NCBI GenBank assembly: GCA_022478985.1
Contig: JAKSZP010013292.1
Span: 1 to 64,000, forward strand
Length of the DNA: 64,000 nt
Origin: Massospora cicadina
Lineage: Eukaryota > Entomophthoromycota > Entomophthoromycetes > Entomophthorales > Entomophthoraceae
Reading direction: 5' to 3'
The translations under genes were made by a program, and so were the position numbers. Positions 22,032 through 33,804 of this stretch are shown here, in pieces (position 1 is the stretch's first letter; every line of letters starts with the position of its first letter). The notes beneath the pieces are model-generated. The model saw nothing but the letters and a program-made list of their open reading frames with translations, did not search any database and was not told the origin of the DNA.

Positions 22032-23061
22032 CTGGACAATAAGCTCTTACTGTTTGTATGTTTGAAGGAACTTTGCGTATACTCAGTTGATGATCTGACC
22101 CCCCGTGGGTTCCTTGATGGTGTAGACATCCATGCAGGTCTTCTCAATTATCTCAAACGGCCTGACCCAGATGTTGGAGAGCTTGTTTTTCCGCCCAAAA
22201 CTGTGCTGGTCGTGGAATAAAACATGGTCCCCTACAGCGAACAGCAGAAGTCCGCTTCATCTCTTCTGACCAGCTGCCTGATCACGAATCTTCTTAGCCA
22301 AACTGTGAGAGTAGGCTTCCGTTTGCAGCTTGATCAATGTATCTGTAAGTTTCTTCAAGTATTGCTGGGGGTAAACACCACCGTGTCCTCTACACACGAG
22401 TAGATCAAGGCGGGCAGAGCTGGATGTCAAACATACAGCAGTTGGAAAGGGCTCTTACCAGTGGATGAATGGTAGCTGATATTATACACAAACACAGCTG
22501 TAGGTAGAAGGGCATTCCATTCTAAAGGGTCGGTCTTTTACCAATTTATGAATTATGTTCACTAGGGTTCCGTTGACCCGCTCCATCATTCCATTTAATT
22601 CCAGATGATAAGTGGTGGTCAAAACCCCGCGGATTGCCATCAACTCGTTCAACTTTGGCTGGATGTATGAAGTGAAATTGGTTCCATTGTCCGTTAGAAT
22701 GAACTGGGGGCAGCCCTGACGCTGTATAACACTACATAATAAATTTGGCAGTGGTGACTGCGCCCAAGACGTCAATGGCCCTGGCCTCCACCCATCAAGT
22801 CAAATGATCAATGGCGACAATTATATACTTGGATCGATTGGCACTAGTTGGCAGAGGTCCCACTACATCAATGGAAATAGTGTGACAAGAGAACTGGGGC
22901 TTAAACAGCTGGTATGTGGTCTTCTTGTGGAATGGCTTTTCTACTTGACACTGATGGCAACAACTAACCATTTCCAATATGTTGTAATGATGCTCTCCCA
23001 GTAGTAATGGGGTCTCAAAAACTCCAGCGTTTTCCGCAAGCCTCCATGTCCTACAGCCCAA
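22032..23061 (-). pseudogene. Element D integrase
   Basis: Zinc domain: LLGEHHYNILEMVSCCHQCQVEK with its Cys pair (about 23000-22930; the first His is in a short decayed part). Core: TISIDVVGPLP, IIVAIDHLT (first Asp), LTDNGTNFTSY (second Asp) and GMMERVNGTL (Glu), so all three catalytic residues can be read. The C-terminal part (22480-22040) keeps a beta-barrel-like text of the form SNIWVRPFEII. Stops split it at about 22790 and 22480. Confidence 0.87.
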
Positions 23062-23715
23062 TGAGAATCCATAATAATTGTAGTCTAGCTGAAGGTTTAA
23101 GGAAACTCAGCATTGAGTCTTTAATCATCTTATATAGTTCCCCCTCACATAGAAAAGTATCCTCCATGAGCCCATCTAATACCTTGATCACCTGCTGCGG
23201 CTCATCCTGGTATCTGTTAGCCACCATCTTCTCATACATTATATCAGCTAAATCCACCATGATAGTGATCGTCAGCAGCCAGGAAAGACAATCCGCATTT
23301 TGATATTTTGCTCCAGGATGGTGTATAAACTTGAAATTGTAAGCCTGGAGCTTCAGTGCCCAACGTGCGAGCTGTCCTTCCAGTTCATGCAGATACTGAG
23401 GGTAGCGCAAGGAAGCGTGGTCCATCACTGCTTGGAATATTACCCCATGTAGATATACCCAAAACTATTTGTATGCATAGATCACTGCTAAACACTCCTG
23501 ATCAGTCATGGTATAGTTTTGTTCATGACAGTTCAAGCTTTGACTACAAAATGGGACAGGATGCTCCACGCCATCATCATCCTTCTGGGATAATACTGCC
23601 CCTATAGTGGTGAGGGATGCATCCATTTGCACTATGAACTGTTTGTCAAAGTTGTGATATTGCAATTGGTGCGCTTGCTAACGCAGTTTGCAACACATTG
23701 AAAGCATTCTGGCAT
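23062..23715 (-). pseudogene. Element D RNase H
   Basis: Seen on the minus strand: FIVQMDASLTTIGAVLSQ (first Asp, about 23640), NYTMTDQECLAVIYA (Glu), a short broken part with DHASLRYP (Asp), then WALKLQAYNFKFIHHPGAKYQNADCLSW, the block that closes Gypsy RNase H. The domain is split by a stop between 23465 and 23428. Confidence 0.86.
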
Positions 23716-24564
23716 TGTTAATCAAAAGAAGCGTTTTTCTTTAGCAACTCGAAAAGTGGGGCCCCACTGCAACTGAAATTGGGAATGAACCATTGGTAAT
23801 ACCTGACCATCCCCAGAAACACCTGAATGTCCCGCTTATTACCTGGGAGAGTCATCTTGCTTATCGCTTCCATCTTAGCCATCTGTGGTTTAAGCCCATT
23901 GGAATCCATGACGAATCCAAGGTATTTTAATTGTTCTTTAAAGAAATGGCACTTCCGAGGCTTAATTTTGATATTAGTGGCAGCGAGGCGCTGAAACACT
24001 TGTTCCAAGTGTGCAAGGTGCTCTGTATATGTCCACAAAAACACATTTATGTTGTCGAGGTAAACTAAAAACACAGGACAGCTTTAAATCACCTAAAATC
24101 ATATTCATGGCACGCTGGAACGTAGCCAGGGCGTTGAACAACCCTTGTGGCATGTGAGTTGGCTGTAATAACCCTCTCAAAGTGGTGATAGCGCATTTCT
24201 CCCGTTCCACTGATGGCAATTTGATCTTCCAGTACCCCAAGGTCAGATCCATGGCTGAAAAATAATTTGCCCCACCCAATCGGTCTAACTCGTCATCAAT
24301 CCATGGAAGAGGGTAAGAATCCTTCTTTGTTATCTTATTGAGTTTGTGACAGTCAATAACCACTCTATTTGAGCCATCTTTTTTCTTTACAATGAGCACC
24401 GGTGATTTCCACAGACTGTTTGACAGCTCTAGCATCTTTTGAATGATAAGTTTATCCACCTCATCAGAGACAACCTCTTCCACTGCTTTTGAATGTCTAA
24501 TAGGTCGCGATTGGATGGGAGGGTGATCCCCTATATCTATCCAATGTACACCCCTTGAGTGCAC
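23716..24564 (-). pseudogene. Element D reverse transcriptase
   Basis: In order: SNSLWKSPVLIVKKKDGSNR (about 24430-24370), RVVIDCHKLNKITKKDSYPLP, FSAMDLTLGYWKI (first Asp), PTHMPQGLFNALATFQRAM, then FLVYLDNINVF. The active-site box is Y-L-D-N (24051-24062) instead of Y-x-D-D. The thumb follows with KYLGFVMDSNGLKPQMAKM and RDIQVFLGMVRYYQWFIPNFS. One frameshift sits between 24074 and 23974. This is the best preserved RT in the nest. Confidence 0.92.
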
Positions 24565-25975
24565 CCCAAATCATGCTTGTCATGCATGAAGATATCACGA
24601 TACTTTTCAAATAACGCCATAGCCTTATATTGCTGTTCCGCAATAATCCAGTAAGCGCTTCCCATGGAACTACGGCCAATATGCCAAGCAATGTGCTTGT
24701 TGGTAGTCTGAGATCCTCCCATGAGATGAAATCATGAATATGGTGAACTTCTACAGGAACTAAGTGTAGGTATTCCACCACTTGGTGCCACTGGATTGTT
24801 ATTATCTCCTTCTGTAAATTCGCTAGCAGCACTTTCACCTCCCCATTCCCAGATAGCAGTAGCCCTGGAGCCACATGTAAATTCAGGCCATGAGTGCTGG
24901 TGAGGAACCATGATTTCTCCATAAAGCCCTTTAGGGACATCGATTTCAAGCTCAGTCCCTATTATGCACTGATATCCAGACGATAGGCTCAAAGTGCTTG
25001 CTTCCTGAAGTAAGATCCCTTTATACTCATAAATATGGTTGAGGAGGGCCCTGGTCCACCGCTTCAGTTGTCAATAATGAACAGGAATCACTCCATTGCT
25101 GTATGCTAGATTGATTTGACTAGAGCGGAACAGATCATTAGGATTCCATAAGAGGTAAAATATATGGGGATCTGTTGGCCTAAAATATTAGGGGTTTCCT
25201 CCGTCATATTTATCACAACACCAAATTTCCTCATAAATGCCGCACCAATTAACATGTCATAGTTTTTATTTGGCAAAACCACCTCTGGAGCGGAAGCCTG
25301 GACTGACCCAAATCATAAAGGAAACGTGCTATATGCTCCTTCAGACTTAGTGCTATGCGTCCCGCAGCCCCATATACTACTCAACGGTCCACATCCAGTT
25401 TCAACAGAAACTTAGCCACCAACTGGGTAGAGACTATGTTCACAGGGTCTCCCATGTCTATGATAACACGGATTTTTGTGTTTTGAACGAAAACTGTCAC
25501 AGTAAGTGCATTCCAAGTAAGAAGAACCATCAGTGTTTATTATGTGTACATCCAAAGGCTTTGTGTTACTTAAAAAGGAGGAAATGCCCTTGTTGACCTA
25601 AGGATACTCACTAGTGAATTCTCCACTGGAATGGCTATGTTATCCCTACTAAAGACGCAGCATCCGTCGAGAGATCTGCGTTACTTGTTCTGTTCTGTTC
25701 CAGGATCTGCCGCGCATATGGCTTCTGCACATCCTGGTGGAACACGAGACTTGGGGGTAATTTTTTACTCTTGAAAATGGAAGCAGGGGTATCCAAAGGA
25801 AGCTGTTGGTATAACAAATCATCCTATTGAGTTCCAGATCCTACCCAAAGAGATGCTTGGGAATCGTTAGGGACAAGTGAATTGGACTTAGCAGAGGTAG
25901 AGCGTCCCATCTCTACTCCACTCAAGCTTTTCCCTGATCGATTTCCTCAGTTGGCATCGCATACTCTTGTGGTTT
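24565..25975 (-). pseudogene. Element D protease and linkers
   Basis: Near 25470 the minus strand reads VIIDMGDPVNIVST, the active-site loop of the protease with Met-Gly where Ser-Gly or Thr-Gly is expected, followed by the SIWGCGTHS and NYDMLIGAAFMRKFG blocks also seen in C. A linker of about 600 bp to RT holds LLLSGNGEVKVLLANLQKEII, equal in position to C's VLLANL segment. Many stops. Confidence 0.7.
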
Positions 25976-28376
25976 TCTAGGGCAATTGCCCACATATTGC
26001 GCTCTTCATCCACACTGGAAGAAAGTATTCATAAAAGGTTCACATATATTCCTTTCAGTGGAAGGACCATTAAAAAAGTTGACGGTATGGTTCCAGGGTC
26101 ATGGACGAACTGTTGGAGCATACATAGGCTAAATAGGATTCGCTGATTTGCTTGATGGATGAGTACGTTCCATCAGTTGATAGCTTGGTTGCTGTGGCCC
26201 ATACCTGAAGATTTTGGTGCGGAGAAAGCAGAGGTTTTTTCAGGATATAATAGGGGCGCTGATTGTGGTGGAGAGTTGAAATAAGGTATTCACAATTTAA
26301 ATAAGTCCTGCATCTCCATCCAAAATATGAGACTTGGCATTACTTAGTTTCAAATATGGTTTGAAAGCTGCCATCATCACTATATCAACATCCTCAGCGG
26401 ATAAAATGTTAGCTCTGAGTAGTACATGTGCTTCCACCAAGAAACGTTCAGCAAATTCTAACATGGTCTCATTTTGGTGAAACAGTATAGTCAGGAAGTC
26501 AGCTTTCCGTTGTGCCATCTTGGTTGCACCCCCAAACAGCTGGAGAAAAATTGCTTTAACTTCTTTGTAGGATAATGAGCTATTTGGAAGGTAGCAGGTA
26601 ACTTGATCAGCGCTTTCCACATCTAGAGCAGAAATAAACAGTTTTTTCTTTCTGCCAATCAGAAGCCCCTTCCACATCAAATTTGAATCGCTTAAAGAAA
26701 CCATGTAGATTACTGTCATGACTGAAAGGAGGTAATTTTTTGATTCACACAGCTTCGCCTTGCTCCAGGCTCCTGCTGCAAGGAGCAGGCGAATTGGTTC
26801 CAGAGTGAAAGCGGAAACCACCCCTTTGTGCATTATCATATGGCTGGCCAGATGGACTCAAATTCATCAAAAAGGACTCGGAAGAAGTAATGTCACATGG
26901 GGGGTCCATTGCAACGCCTGAGGAATATTTGTTAACTGATCCATAGAATTCTTCCCCCAAATCGCCACTAACTGCACCACTCCCCCCAGCTCTGGCATGC
27001 TCCACAAAATGTTCATTGATTAACTGCTCTGCTTTAACCAATTATCAGCTACACCATCCATCCTGGAATTCCTGTTGCAGTGTCGCATACTGATATTGCA
27101 ACTCCTGAAAAAATTTCCACTCAATGTGCAATTTCTGCTCCATGGCTTGTATTCATGAGAGGACATCTTTGATTATGTTCTGCATGTGGGCATGCTGTTG
27201 GCTAGCATTACCCACTTGTTGATTCGCATCATTTATTTGGTTAAGGAGGGCGGCTTGTTCCTATACCAATTCCTCATTGTCCCATCAAAGGGTATCAAGC
27301 CATTCTTGCATGTCTGCATACTCTCTTGTACACCAATTAGAAGAGGGAAAACTCAACAGCGCTCAGCCTGACTGACAGCTTCCAGTTGTGTAACCTGATG
27401 AATTAGCTGGAGATATTTGGGGGACATTGACCAAAGGATAAACTTGTTAACTGTCATTTGCTGGCTACTCCATTCATTAAAAAAGTTGGTTTAACTCAGT
27501 TGATATGAAACTAACTTGATCCACCACTTGCCATTCCATCAGTGTTATTTTTTACTTAATCTGAGCAAACAGCATCGAGCGCTTCTTCCCATTTAGCTAA
27601 ATCTGTCATAAAGTGCTCATTATTGTTTCCCAACATTGTTACATCCCAAATCTATTCCATTAATAGGCCATGCCAATCCACAGTTCTTCTACTACCTGGG
27701 ATAACTCTAGATTTAACTGTGTTATTATTTGTCCAATCAATGGCAGATGTTCCCAACACGATGGTCCATTTGTACCAGTTCCCCCTGTACCTCCAAAAAA
27801 GAGCGATTGAGGTAGTCAGCTAGGAGGAAAGTAAGTTTTGCTGTGCTCAAGCAAAGTGCATTACATCTCCAATCTCTATATTGTGGCAAGTCAGTACATG
27901 CAGCAGCTGGCAAATAGACGGTTGCACATAAGCAACCAGATACTCCTCAATTCTGTGGGTACCAAGGTGGCAAGCCAACCCTGTTGTAGTCGCATCCAGA
28001 TAGGACATGTACATGGTTTATCAATTCTCTTGGTCTTGTTGGTTATTAAACAAACTCAAGGCATACTCCCCTGCCTCATCTTCATATAATCGATATCTGA
28101 ACAACAGCCACTCCATATTATCCTGCAGCTTCTGAGGAGTCACATTCGTGGAGCATCCTTGTTGATTGGCCGTCAGCTCAGGGCAGTTTTTTAATTCCAG
28201 ATTGATCATAACTTCATCATTACCCGGTTCAATTACAGTGAAAAATATTAGTTCATTATTAGGTGCCTCTCATGCTTCAGCTGCATAACGCATGCGGAAT
28301 CCAACCAAAGTGTGCCATAACGAATGAGAGCTCATCATTGTATCTTAGCGGCGAAGAACTACAGTTGACCAGTGGC
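25976..28376 (-). pseudogene. Element D gag
   Basis: From 28209 downward: an N-terminal part without recognised motif, a Ser/Gly-rich segment (about 27040-26840), then the capsid, with SYKEVKAIFLQLFGGATKMAQRK and FHQNETMLEFAERFLVEA (26580-26420). A decayed CCHC knuckle follows near 26010: TFFQCG, a stop, RAQYVGNCPRKP, in which the first Cys and the GH pair are lost. It is cut into at least four frames. The region 27100-28000 holds little that can be read. Confidence 0.75.
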
Positions 28377-28394
28377 CCCCTTTAGTGAGAACCA
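28377..28394 (-). other. Primer-binding site of element D
   Basis: The plus strand CCCCTTTAGTGAGAACCA is, on the minus strand, TGGTTCTCACTAAAGGGG, one base after the LTR end ..AACA. It differs from the site of B and J, so D uses a different tRNA. Confidence 0.72.
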
Positions 28395-28395
28395 C

Positions 28396-28874
28396 TGTTA
28401 ATTCTTAGCGTTGAGTCTTGATTCCAACAAGTTGGTTTTCATAGAGTATTAGCCACTGAGCAACCAAATCAGATGATATTAAGATAGCCAATATAAATAA
28501 AACTTGATAAACTATATATAAAGCTATCACCCCTTATTTTGACCTTTATTATGTTTACAAATTTGCAGAATTATCTGCAACAACCCAATCATGGAAAGAA
28601 GACCTTTTTCTCAATCCTCCATGTGACTCTTTATATCTCAGTTTCCAAGCCAGATGCATCCTCAGCTTGGTAGTCTTCTATTCGTTTTCTTTTTACTATA
28701 AAGCTCTCATCTATATCAAAGATTGGCGTAATTTCCCTCAATTCGCTGATTGGTCAACATTTCAATTGATTATTATTTGTATACCTTTTTCATCAATCCC
28801 AAGACTTATCTCAATTCCCCCTCCAATCCACCAGTATGGTTAGCATGTTGTACAGTCATATCAACTTCCTAACA
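28396..28874 (-). repeat. 5' LTR of element D (right copy)
   Basis: 479 bp, plus-strand TGTTAATTCTTAGCG to CTTCCTAACA; pairs with 21540-22017. Confidence 0.92.
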
Positions 28875-29445
28875 TTGAGTTACACCAGTACCTAATAGAT
28901 TCTCTGATTTTAAAATATTTTTTCCTTGATTGAGAGTTTATTATACTAACTGATGCTTCGTTAATGGTGATTGACGCTATATTAAGCCAAGTAGATAAAC
29001 TTAGGGTGAACATCTGATGGCATATGTGAGCCAGATACTCTCAGCCACTGAGTAGAATTGCACTGTAACTGAGCAGGAATGCCTTGCAATCTTTTACGCT
29101 TGTAAGCAGTTTTGGGTGTACATCCACGGAATGCACTTCAAAGTGGTGACAGACCACTCCGCATTTCATTGGCTCCATAATTTGGGACAACCATAAGGAT
29201 GACTGGCCCAATGGGCACTTAAGCTACAGGCTTATGATTATGATATTGCCCACTGAGCGGGGGCTTCTCACCAGAGTACATATGGATTATTGCAGTAGCT
29301 AATGGTACAGATGGTATACCAGCAGGCAGATGAGTTATTCCAGAGAATATTCAAAGGAGAAATTGGGAACGAGCCCCATGAAATCCAAGGTGTGCTTTAA
29401 AAAGCAATGGAAAACACTGAGACCATGGATGGACAAGTGTTATAG
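28875..29445 (+). pseudogene. Element B RT end and RNase H (after element D)
   Basis: Resumes B's pol: GAGTTACACCAGTACCTAAT corresponds to C's plus-sense pol at the same place. RNase H text is heavily mutated: LRISLAP is part of the DHSALHWL-like block (about 29150), preceded by EQECLAIFYACKQFWVY-like text near 29060. Stops occur about every 20 codons. The frame cannot be followed but colinearity with C is clear. Confidence 0.72.
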
Positions 29446-30560
29446 ATGATTAATGGGAAGAAGTTGCTATTCCCAAAGCTTTCAGAACAAGCAGCTATTG
29501 TTCAAGCTGCTCATAAGGTTGTCAGGCGTGGAGGCCTGAGAAAAACAACTGACCATATTTGCCAGTACTACTGGGAATCAATCAACTATGATGTCGCAGA
29601 TTATCTAGCTTGTTGTGTGAAGTGCCTGCTACACAAACCACATAAGAATACAACTGTATACTGACTTGTCCGCCCTGGATCTGCCTGGCATATGGTTTCC
29701 ATCAACTTGATGGGACCGCTGGCATTGAGTACAGGGGGAGTCAAATACATAATAGTTGCAATCGACCATCTGATGAGATGGGTTGAGACAAAGGCCCTGG
29801 CAAAAGCAGACGTTACCAGCACCATGAATTTCATCCTGTATCAAGTAGTATATCAACATGGATGCTTGCAGGTCCTGCTTAGTGACAATGGGACAAACTT
29901 GATGTCTCATGTGATCCCACAACTGAATGAGATAATGGGGATCCAAGGAGTCATGTCTGTACCCTACAGGCCAGAGACAAACTGAATGGTAGAATGAGTT
30001 AATGGAACGCTGGCCACGACGCTTAGGAAGCTGGTCACAGGAAGAACTTCTGTGTGGGGAACGTACCTGAGTTTGGTGACGTTCACCTACAATATCAGTC
30101 ATCATATGGCATTAGGAAAAATGCCATTTGAGTTGTTATATGGGAGGAAGGCCACATTACCATTGATTTTATAATCAGTGGTGGACCAACATCAAAGATT
30201 AGTGCCAAACAGTACTTGAACCAATTGACAAATATCCTAATCAAAATGCAATCACAAGAATTTGATATGTCTTTAAAGAAAAGGATATGAGCAAAATTGA
30301 TGGATAATAAGAACCGACTGACCTTATCAGAATATCAAAATAGGCTAAAGAATTGTCTATTGCGATACACATGATTTCAGGAGAAGAAACAAGATGGATG
30401 CATTGCAGTTGGATCCATTTGAGATTATCGCTAAGGTGGCAATGGATGCCTATTCCATCAAGAACCTCTTATATGGAATAGTAGTAAATTGAATTCATGC
30501 TAAGTATTTGAAGTAATATTCGATGAAAAAAAAACTAAAAAAGAGTTCCTGAAGGACAAA
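29446..30560 (+). pseudogene. Element B integrase
   Basis: Zinc domain: AAHKVVRRGGLRKTTDHICQYY and DYLACCVKCLLHKPH (about 29508-29645), His and Cys pairs visible. Core: MVSINLMGPLALSTGGVKYIIVAIDHLMRW (Asp), LLSDNGTNLMSH (Asp), then MVE with a stop and VNGTL (Glu). So all three catalytic residues are still coded. The C-terminal segment lies at 30000-30530 with LELLYGRKATLPL-like text. Stops at 29662 and 29983 break the frame. Confidence 0.87.
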
Positions 30561-30740
30561 TGAACCATTAGGTTGTTTATGTCCTGATAATTAGGTGAAG
30601 TTTGAAAAAAAGGACCTCTGAACCAATCTAGATGGTTAAGTCTGAAAAAAGGACCTCTGAACCATAGAAAACTGTTAGGTCTAAGAATACCTAGGATCCA
30701 GTTTAAGGGAAAAATAAAAAAGATGGACCTCTGAAAGAAA
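30553..30740. repeat. GGACCTCTGAACCA repeat cluster in element B
   Basis: Copies begin at 30553 (GGACAAATGAACCA), 30612 and 30651 (both exact) and 30725 (GGACCTCTGAAAGA). Element C has the same array in reverse (58703-58876). The cluster lies between the integrase end and the 3' end of the antisense gene, where two convergent transcripts would meet. Confidence 0.75.
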
Positions 30741-30862
30741 CAAGGTCAATTTCATGGGTAAAAGAAGAAAAAAAAATAAAAGATTGATAAAGATATTAGG
30801 AAAAAGAGAGATTTATAAAAAAACACATATAAAAAGCTAATATATTTTATAATTTCTATTTT

Positions 30863-32071
30863 TTATTGATTATTCTCGATTTGGGGATGATTCCACCTAT
30901 GTCTCCTCTTGGGGGAGGGAGGATGGATTGCTGTAGGAATGAATAACACATCAAAATCTATGTGAGATTGGACGCTAGCATGGGCTAAATCTACATGAAA
31001 CCAAGTTCGTTGAGCAGGTTCAGATCCCTGCGAGAAAGTGACTAGGGGAAGGGAAATTGAGATGTCAGAAGAAGCCAATCGCAAAACCCCAGAGTGTGGA
31101 GGGAAGCAACAGTACAGAAAGAGGCAGTTGGCGAATAACCTTGATTAATCCTAATATGGTACTGGGGCTGGAAGATTAGTCTTGAGCACTTGCTGATGGG
31201 CTTCATCAAGAACACTGGACATATGGGCAGCAGCAAACAAGGGATGATAGATGGGGGTTGCCAGATAATGCCCTCTATTAAAGCCATCAGCGGAAGATAC
31301 TGATGGGAAGTGCCAGAAATGAGATAGTCATGCAAAAAGCAAATGGCATCCTGCAAGTAATGACTATGAGCTTCTTGGAAGCTGAAGCATAAGGACCAAT
31401 GTAACCCAGGAAAGGCTGGAAGCTTCATGGCCCAACTTTAAAGAACTTGGCCAGCAATGCAAAGAGCATAAGCGGCGATATCCTGATTTAGGATGTTATT
31501 AAGATTGGAGGGATTCAGCACTAGGGATAAAGCCTCAGTGACTTGGGCCCTTAATTCTGCATAGGGGGTTCAAAATGTATGCTGTTGCCAATGGTGAGTT
31601 TGGTGGCCAAGAAAGCTGGTTTGTAGTATTGTCCAAGCCATAAGAGAAACTCAGGAAGCAAGTCTGACCCAGCAAGAAGGGAGCAATCAAGAATAAAGGG
31701 CATTATTTCAGGAGCATCCATGATGATGTTCAGCGCATCTGTGAAAGGATCCAAATCCAGGAAAGTTTTAAAATCTAACTCTGGAATTAACAACAGAGGA
31801 AGAACTGGTCATGAGTCATTAGAAACAATTGCTAGTCTGGTTTCCAAAGGATTGGTTACCATTTCCGGTAGTTCCATGGAAGGACTAGCCACTGGTGCTA
31901 TAATGGGCATATGAGTCCTGGAAGGACCATAGAAGAGGTTCTATCGCACAGCCTGACTCATCTTCTGCAAGAGCCAAGACCTTGATCAGACAAACTGTTG
32001 AGTATCTGTTGGTACCGTAACTTGGAATTTGACATATGAGCTGTATGAGAGGAGGATGTCAGACTTATATG
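30863..32071 (-). pseudogene. Antisense gene of element B (unknown protein), decayed copy
   Basis: Homologue of the gene at 57400-58574 in C. It runs opposite to gag-pol, between integrase and polypurine tract. The first ATG lies at 32035-32033 with an ATATAAG box 36 bp before it. Frames are shifted by indels, so pieces are read as: start to about 31960; about 31930-31795 (ASPSMELPEMVTNPLETRLAI); 31793-31551 (LIPELDFKTFLDLDPF); 31428-31042 (HSHYLQDAICFLHDYL); and a basic tail in 31084-30863 (PPSPKRRHRWNHP). In one part B keeps open what C has shifted. The function is unknown. Confidence 0.7.
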
Positions 32072-32200
32072 ATAGTTGACATTATGCACTCTATAATCCA
32101 TTAATCTCCAATTTTGGAGAATTTGATCTCAAAATTAATGGAATTAGCTCTCCAGAGAAGAATTAATAATGATATGAGCCAAGAGGTTATGAGAAGAAAT

Positions 32201-32479
32201 TTAACAAGGGCAAACATAAATATGCATTCTTAATTGTGCCGTGAAATGAACATCAACAGCAAGAGTCTCCTGTTGAGGATGAGGAAAAAAAAGAAAATCG
32301 AGGACGCCAGACCAAGAATCCTGAATATGAAAGCAGGTCATATGCTCTGATGGGGAAAACCAGATCAAAGGATGAATATTATCATGAGTAAATTGATCAG
32401 CCTGGCACGACAGTAGATCGTGGGGATGAGTTTTGAATAGGAGGTAGCGAGGAGAAAGAGTAAGGGAGCCACATGCCAA
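32201..32479 (-). pseudogene. Upstream antisense open frame of element B
   Basis: The minus-strand text has PHDLLSCQADQFTHDNIHP and HIQDSWSGVLDFLFF, each matched in C (56840-57180, plus strand). In B the frame is continuous through both blocks; in C one extra C splits it. It may be an upstream exon or separate ORF of the antisense unit. No family recognised. Confidence 0.5.
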
Positions 32480-32599
32480 AGGTTGTTCTAGTAGTTTGAG
32501 TATTGGTAATTGTACTCTTCTTGAGCAAATGAAGTATTTGAATGAGTGAATGAAGTGGTGTTCTCCTACCCTGGTCCTTTTCTCACTGGAAATTTAAAC

Positions 32600-32611
32600 A
32601 AGAGGGGGATG
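32600..32611 (+). other. Polypurine tract of element B
   Basis: AAGAGGGGGATG directly precedes TGTTGGATT of the 3' LTR. The same 12-mer is found in C on the other strand (56821-56832). Confidence 0.88.
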
Positions 32612-33386
32612 TGTTGGATTTTTTTCTCATATTCCCAGCTGGCTAGATTACCAGGATTTTCTAGGGGATAATTCCCTAGTGTGAGGTGAATTAAAAATCA
32701 GTTGACCCTGATTTGGAGTAAATATGTTTAGGGATTTTATGGATATTCTCCTGGTCAGATCTGTTGAGGATCAATCTGGATGAATGCTTAAGATCTCATT
32801 GGGCAGAGTTGCCAACAAAATAAGGGCATTTGATAGCGATTAAATATCAGGTGTACCATTTGGGATCAGTCAGGTTTCATACCAACTGATTGGGAATGTA
32901 AGTAGTAAGTTGCAGGGCGAGTGATGCGCCTGCAACTAGGAAATCATTCAGTTGGTTCATGACCTGCCATAATGGGTAATAAGTTCCACTACCTAGGTAG
33001 GTTGCTAGGTAAATATGGTTGGTTTGCTTGGATTGAGAGGAAAACATTAGGGACAATTTTTCTGACTCTTTCCGTTTTAGGTCTCAAGGATGTGCAATGA
33101 TGGAATCCTAGCCAGGATGGTAAAGACCATCGCTGCTGAGACGAGGATGTGTGATTCAATGGCAAAAGCTGCCATATCATTGAAGAGGTGTCAACTGAGG
33201 GTTGAGCGCCAAATCCCCACTATAAATTCCCTAGAATTCACCAATAAACAAATAAGTTTTTATCTAGTGTATACTTTTAAGTAGTAAACTTTATCATCTT
33301 TTAGTTATCTATTATTTCCCAGGGTATTATTGTTGTGTGCAATAGTTGTATACTCTTTAAAGAAAAGAGTAGGATCTGAGTGGAGA

Positions 33387-33459
<73 letters not shown>

Positions 33460-33799
33460 AGAGAAGAAGTGAAAACAAATAAGGGATTTCTGCCAACTGT
33501 GTGTTAAACTGGAGAAACTGTCACCAGGGAACCTCAAGGAGAAGATTGTGTTAGACAGTACGAGGGAATGATTCCCTATTTTGAGACATCTCAAGTCTTT
33601 TTGAGTGGAAATAATGGCTGAGCGTTGGGCCAAGTTCTAATAATTCCATTCAAATACATATAATAGTCGTCATCTTTCTAACTGATTAAATTTAACAACA
33701 ATACAACCCGGATAAATTGCACAAGAACCAAACCTGTTCAAGTAATAAGTTTATAGAGTTATTGGCCGATAATAATAACCTGACCCATACAAATTTACA
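32612..33799 (+). repeat. 3' LTR of element B with poly-C tract
   Basis: Matches 16836-17957 throughout; starts TGTTGGATTTTTT and ends AATTTACA. It is longer than the 5' copy mainly through a 72 bp C run. The CCCCA duplication follows at 33800. Confidence 0.93.
33388..33459 (+). repeat. Homopolymer of 72 C
   Basis: Unbroken C run in the LTR. The 5' LTR of B reads GATCCAGAG and C's LTR reads GATCTAGAG at the same point, so the run grew from GATCC. The minus-strand open frames across it (poly-Gly) are artefacts. Confidence 0.97.
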
Positions 33800-33804
33800 C
33801 CCCA

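Larger units (their letters stand above)
21540..28874 (-). mobile_element. Element D: Ty3/Gypsy element nested in element B
   Basis: A 7.3 kb element between two 478-479 bp LTRs (TGTTAATT..ACA on the plus strand). On the minus strand the order is LTR, primer site, gag, protease, RT, RNase H, integrase, polypurine tract, LTR. The flanks are ATAAG (21535-21539) and TTGAG (28875-28879), which look like a decayed 5 bp duplication; the same point in element C reads ATGAG. It lies between RT and RNase H of B. It has no antisense gene. Confidence 0.9.
16836..33799 (+). mobile_element. Element B: Ty3/Gypsy element with antisense gene, split by element D
   Basis: A complete insertion with LTRs of 1122 and 1188 bp, TG..CA ends and a perfect 5 bp duplication CCCCA at 16831-16835 and 33800-33804. 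Inside, on the + strand: primer-binding site, gag, protease, RT, (element D), RNase H, integrase, then about 2 kb holding an antisense gene, polypurine tract, 3' LTR. Without D the element is about 9.6 kb. It is the closest relative of element C in this window. All pol parts carry stops. Confidence 0.93.

Noticed and set aside
22804..23607. Plus-strand open frames over element D
   Set aside because: Shadows of D's integrase and RNase H on the minus strand.
33301..33633. Minus-strand open frames with a long Gly run
   Set aside because: Translation of the 72 bp C homopolymer inside an LTR; not a gene.
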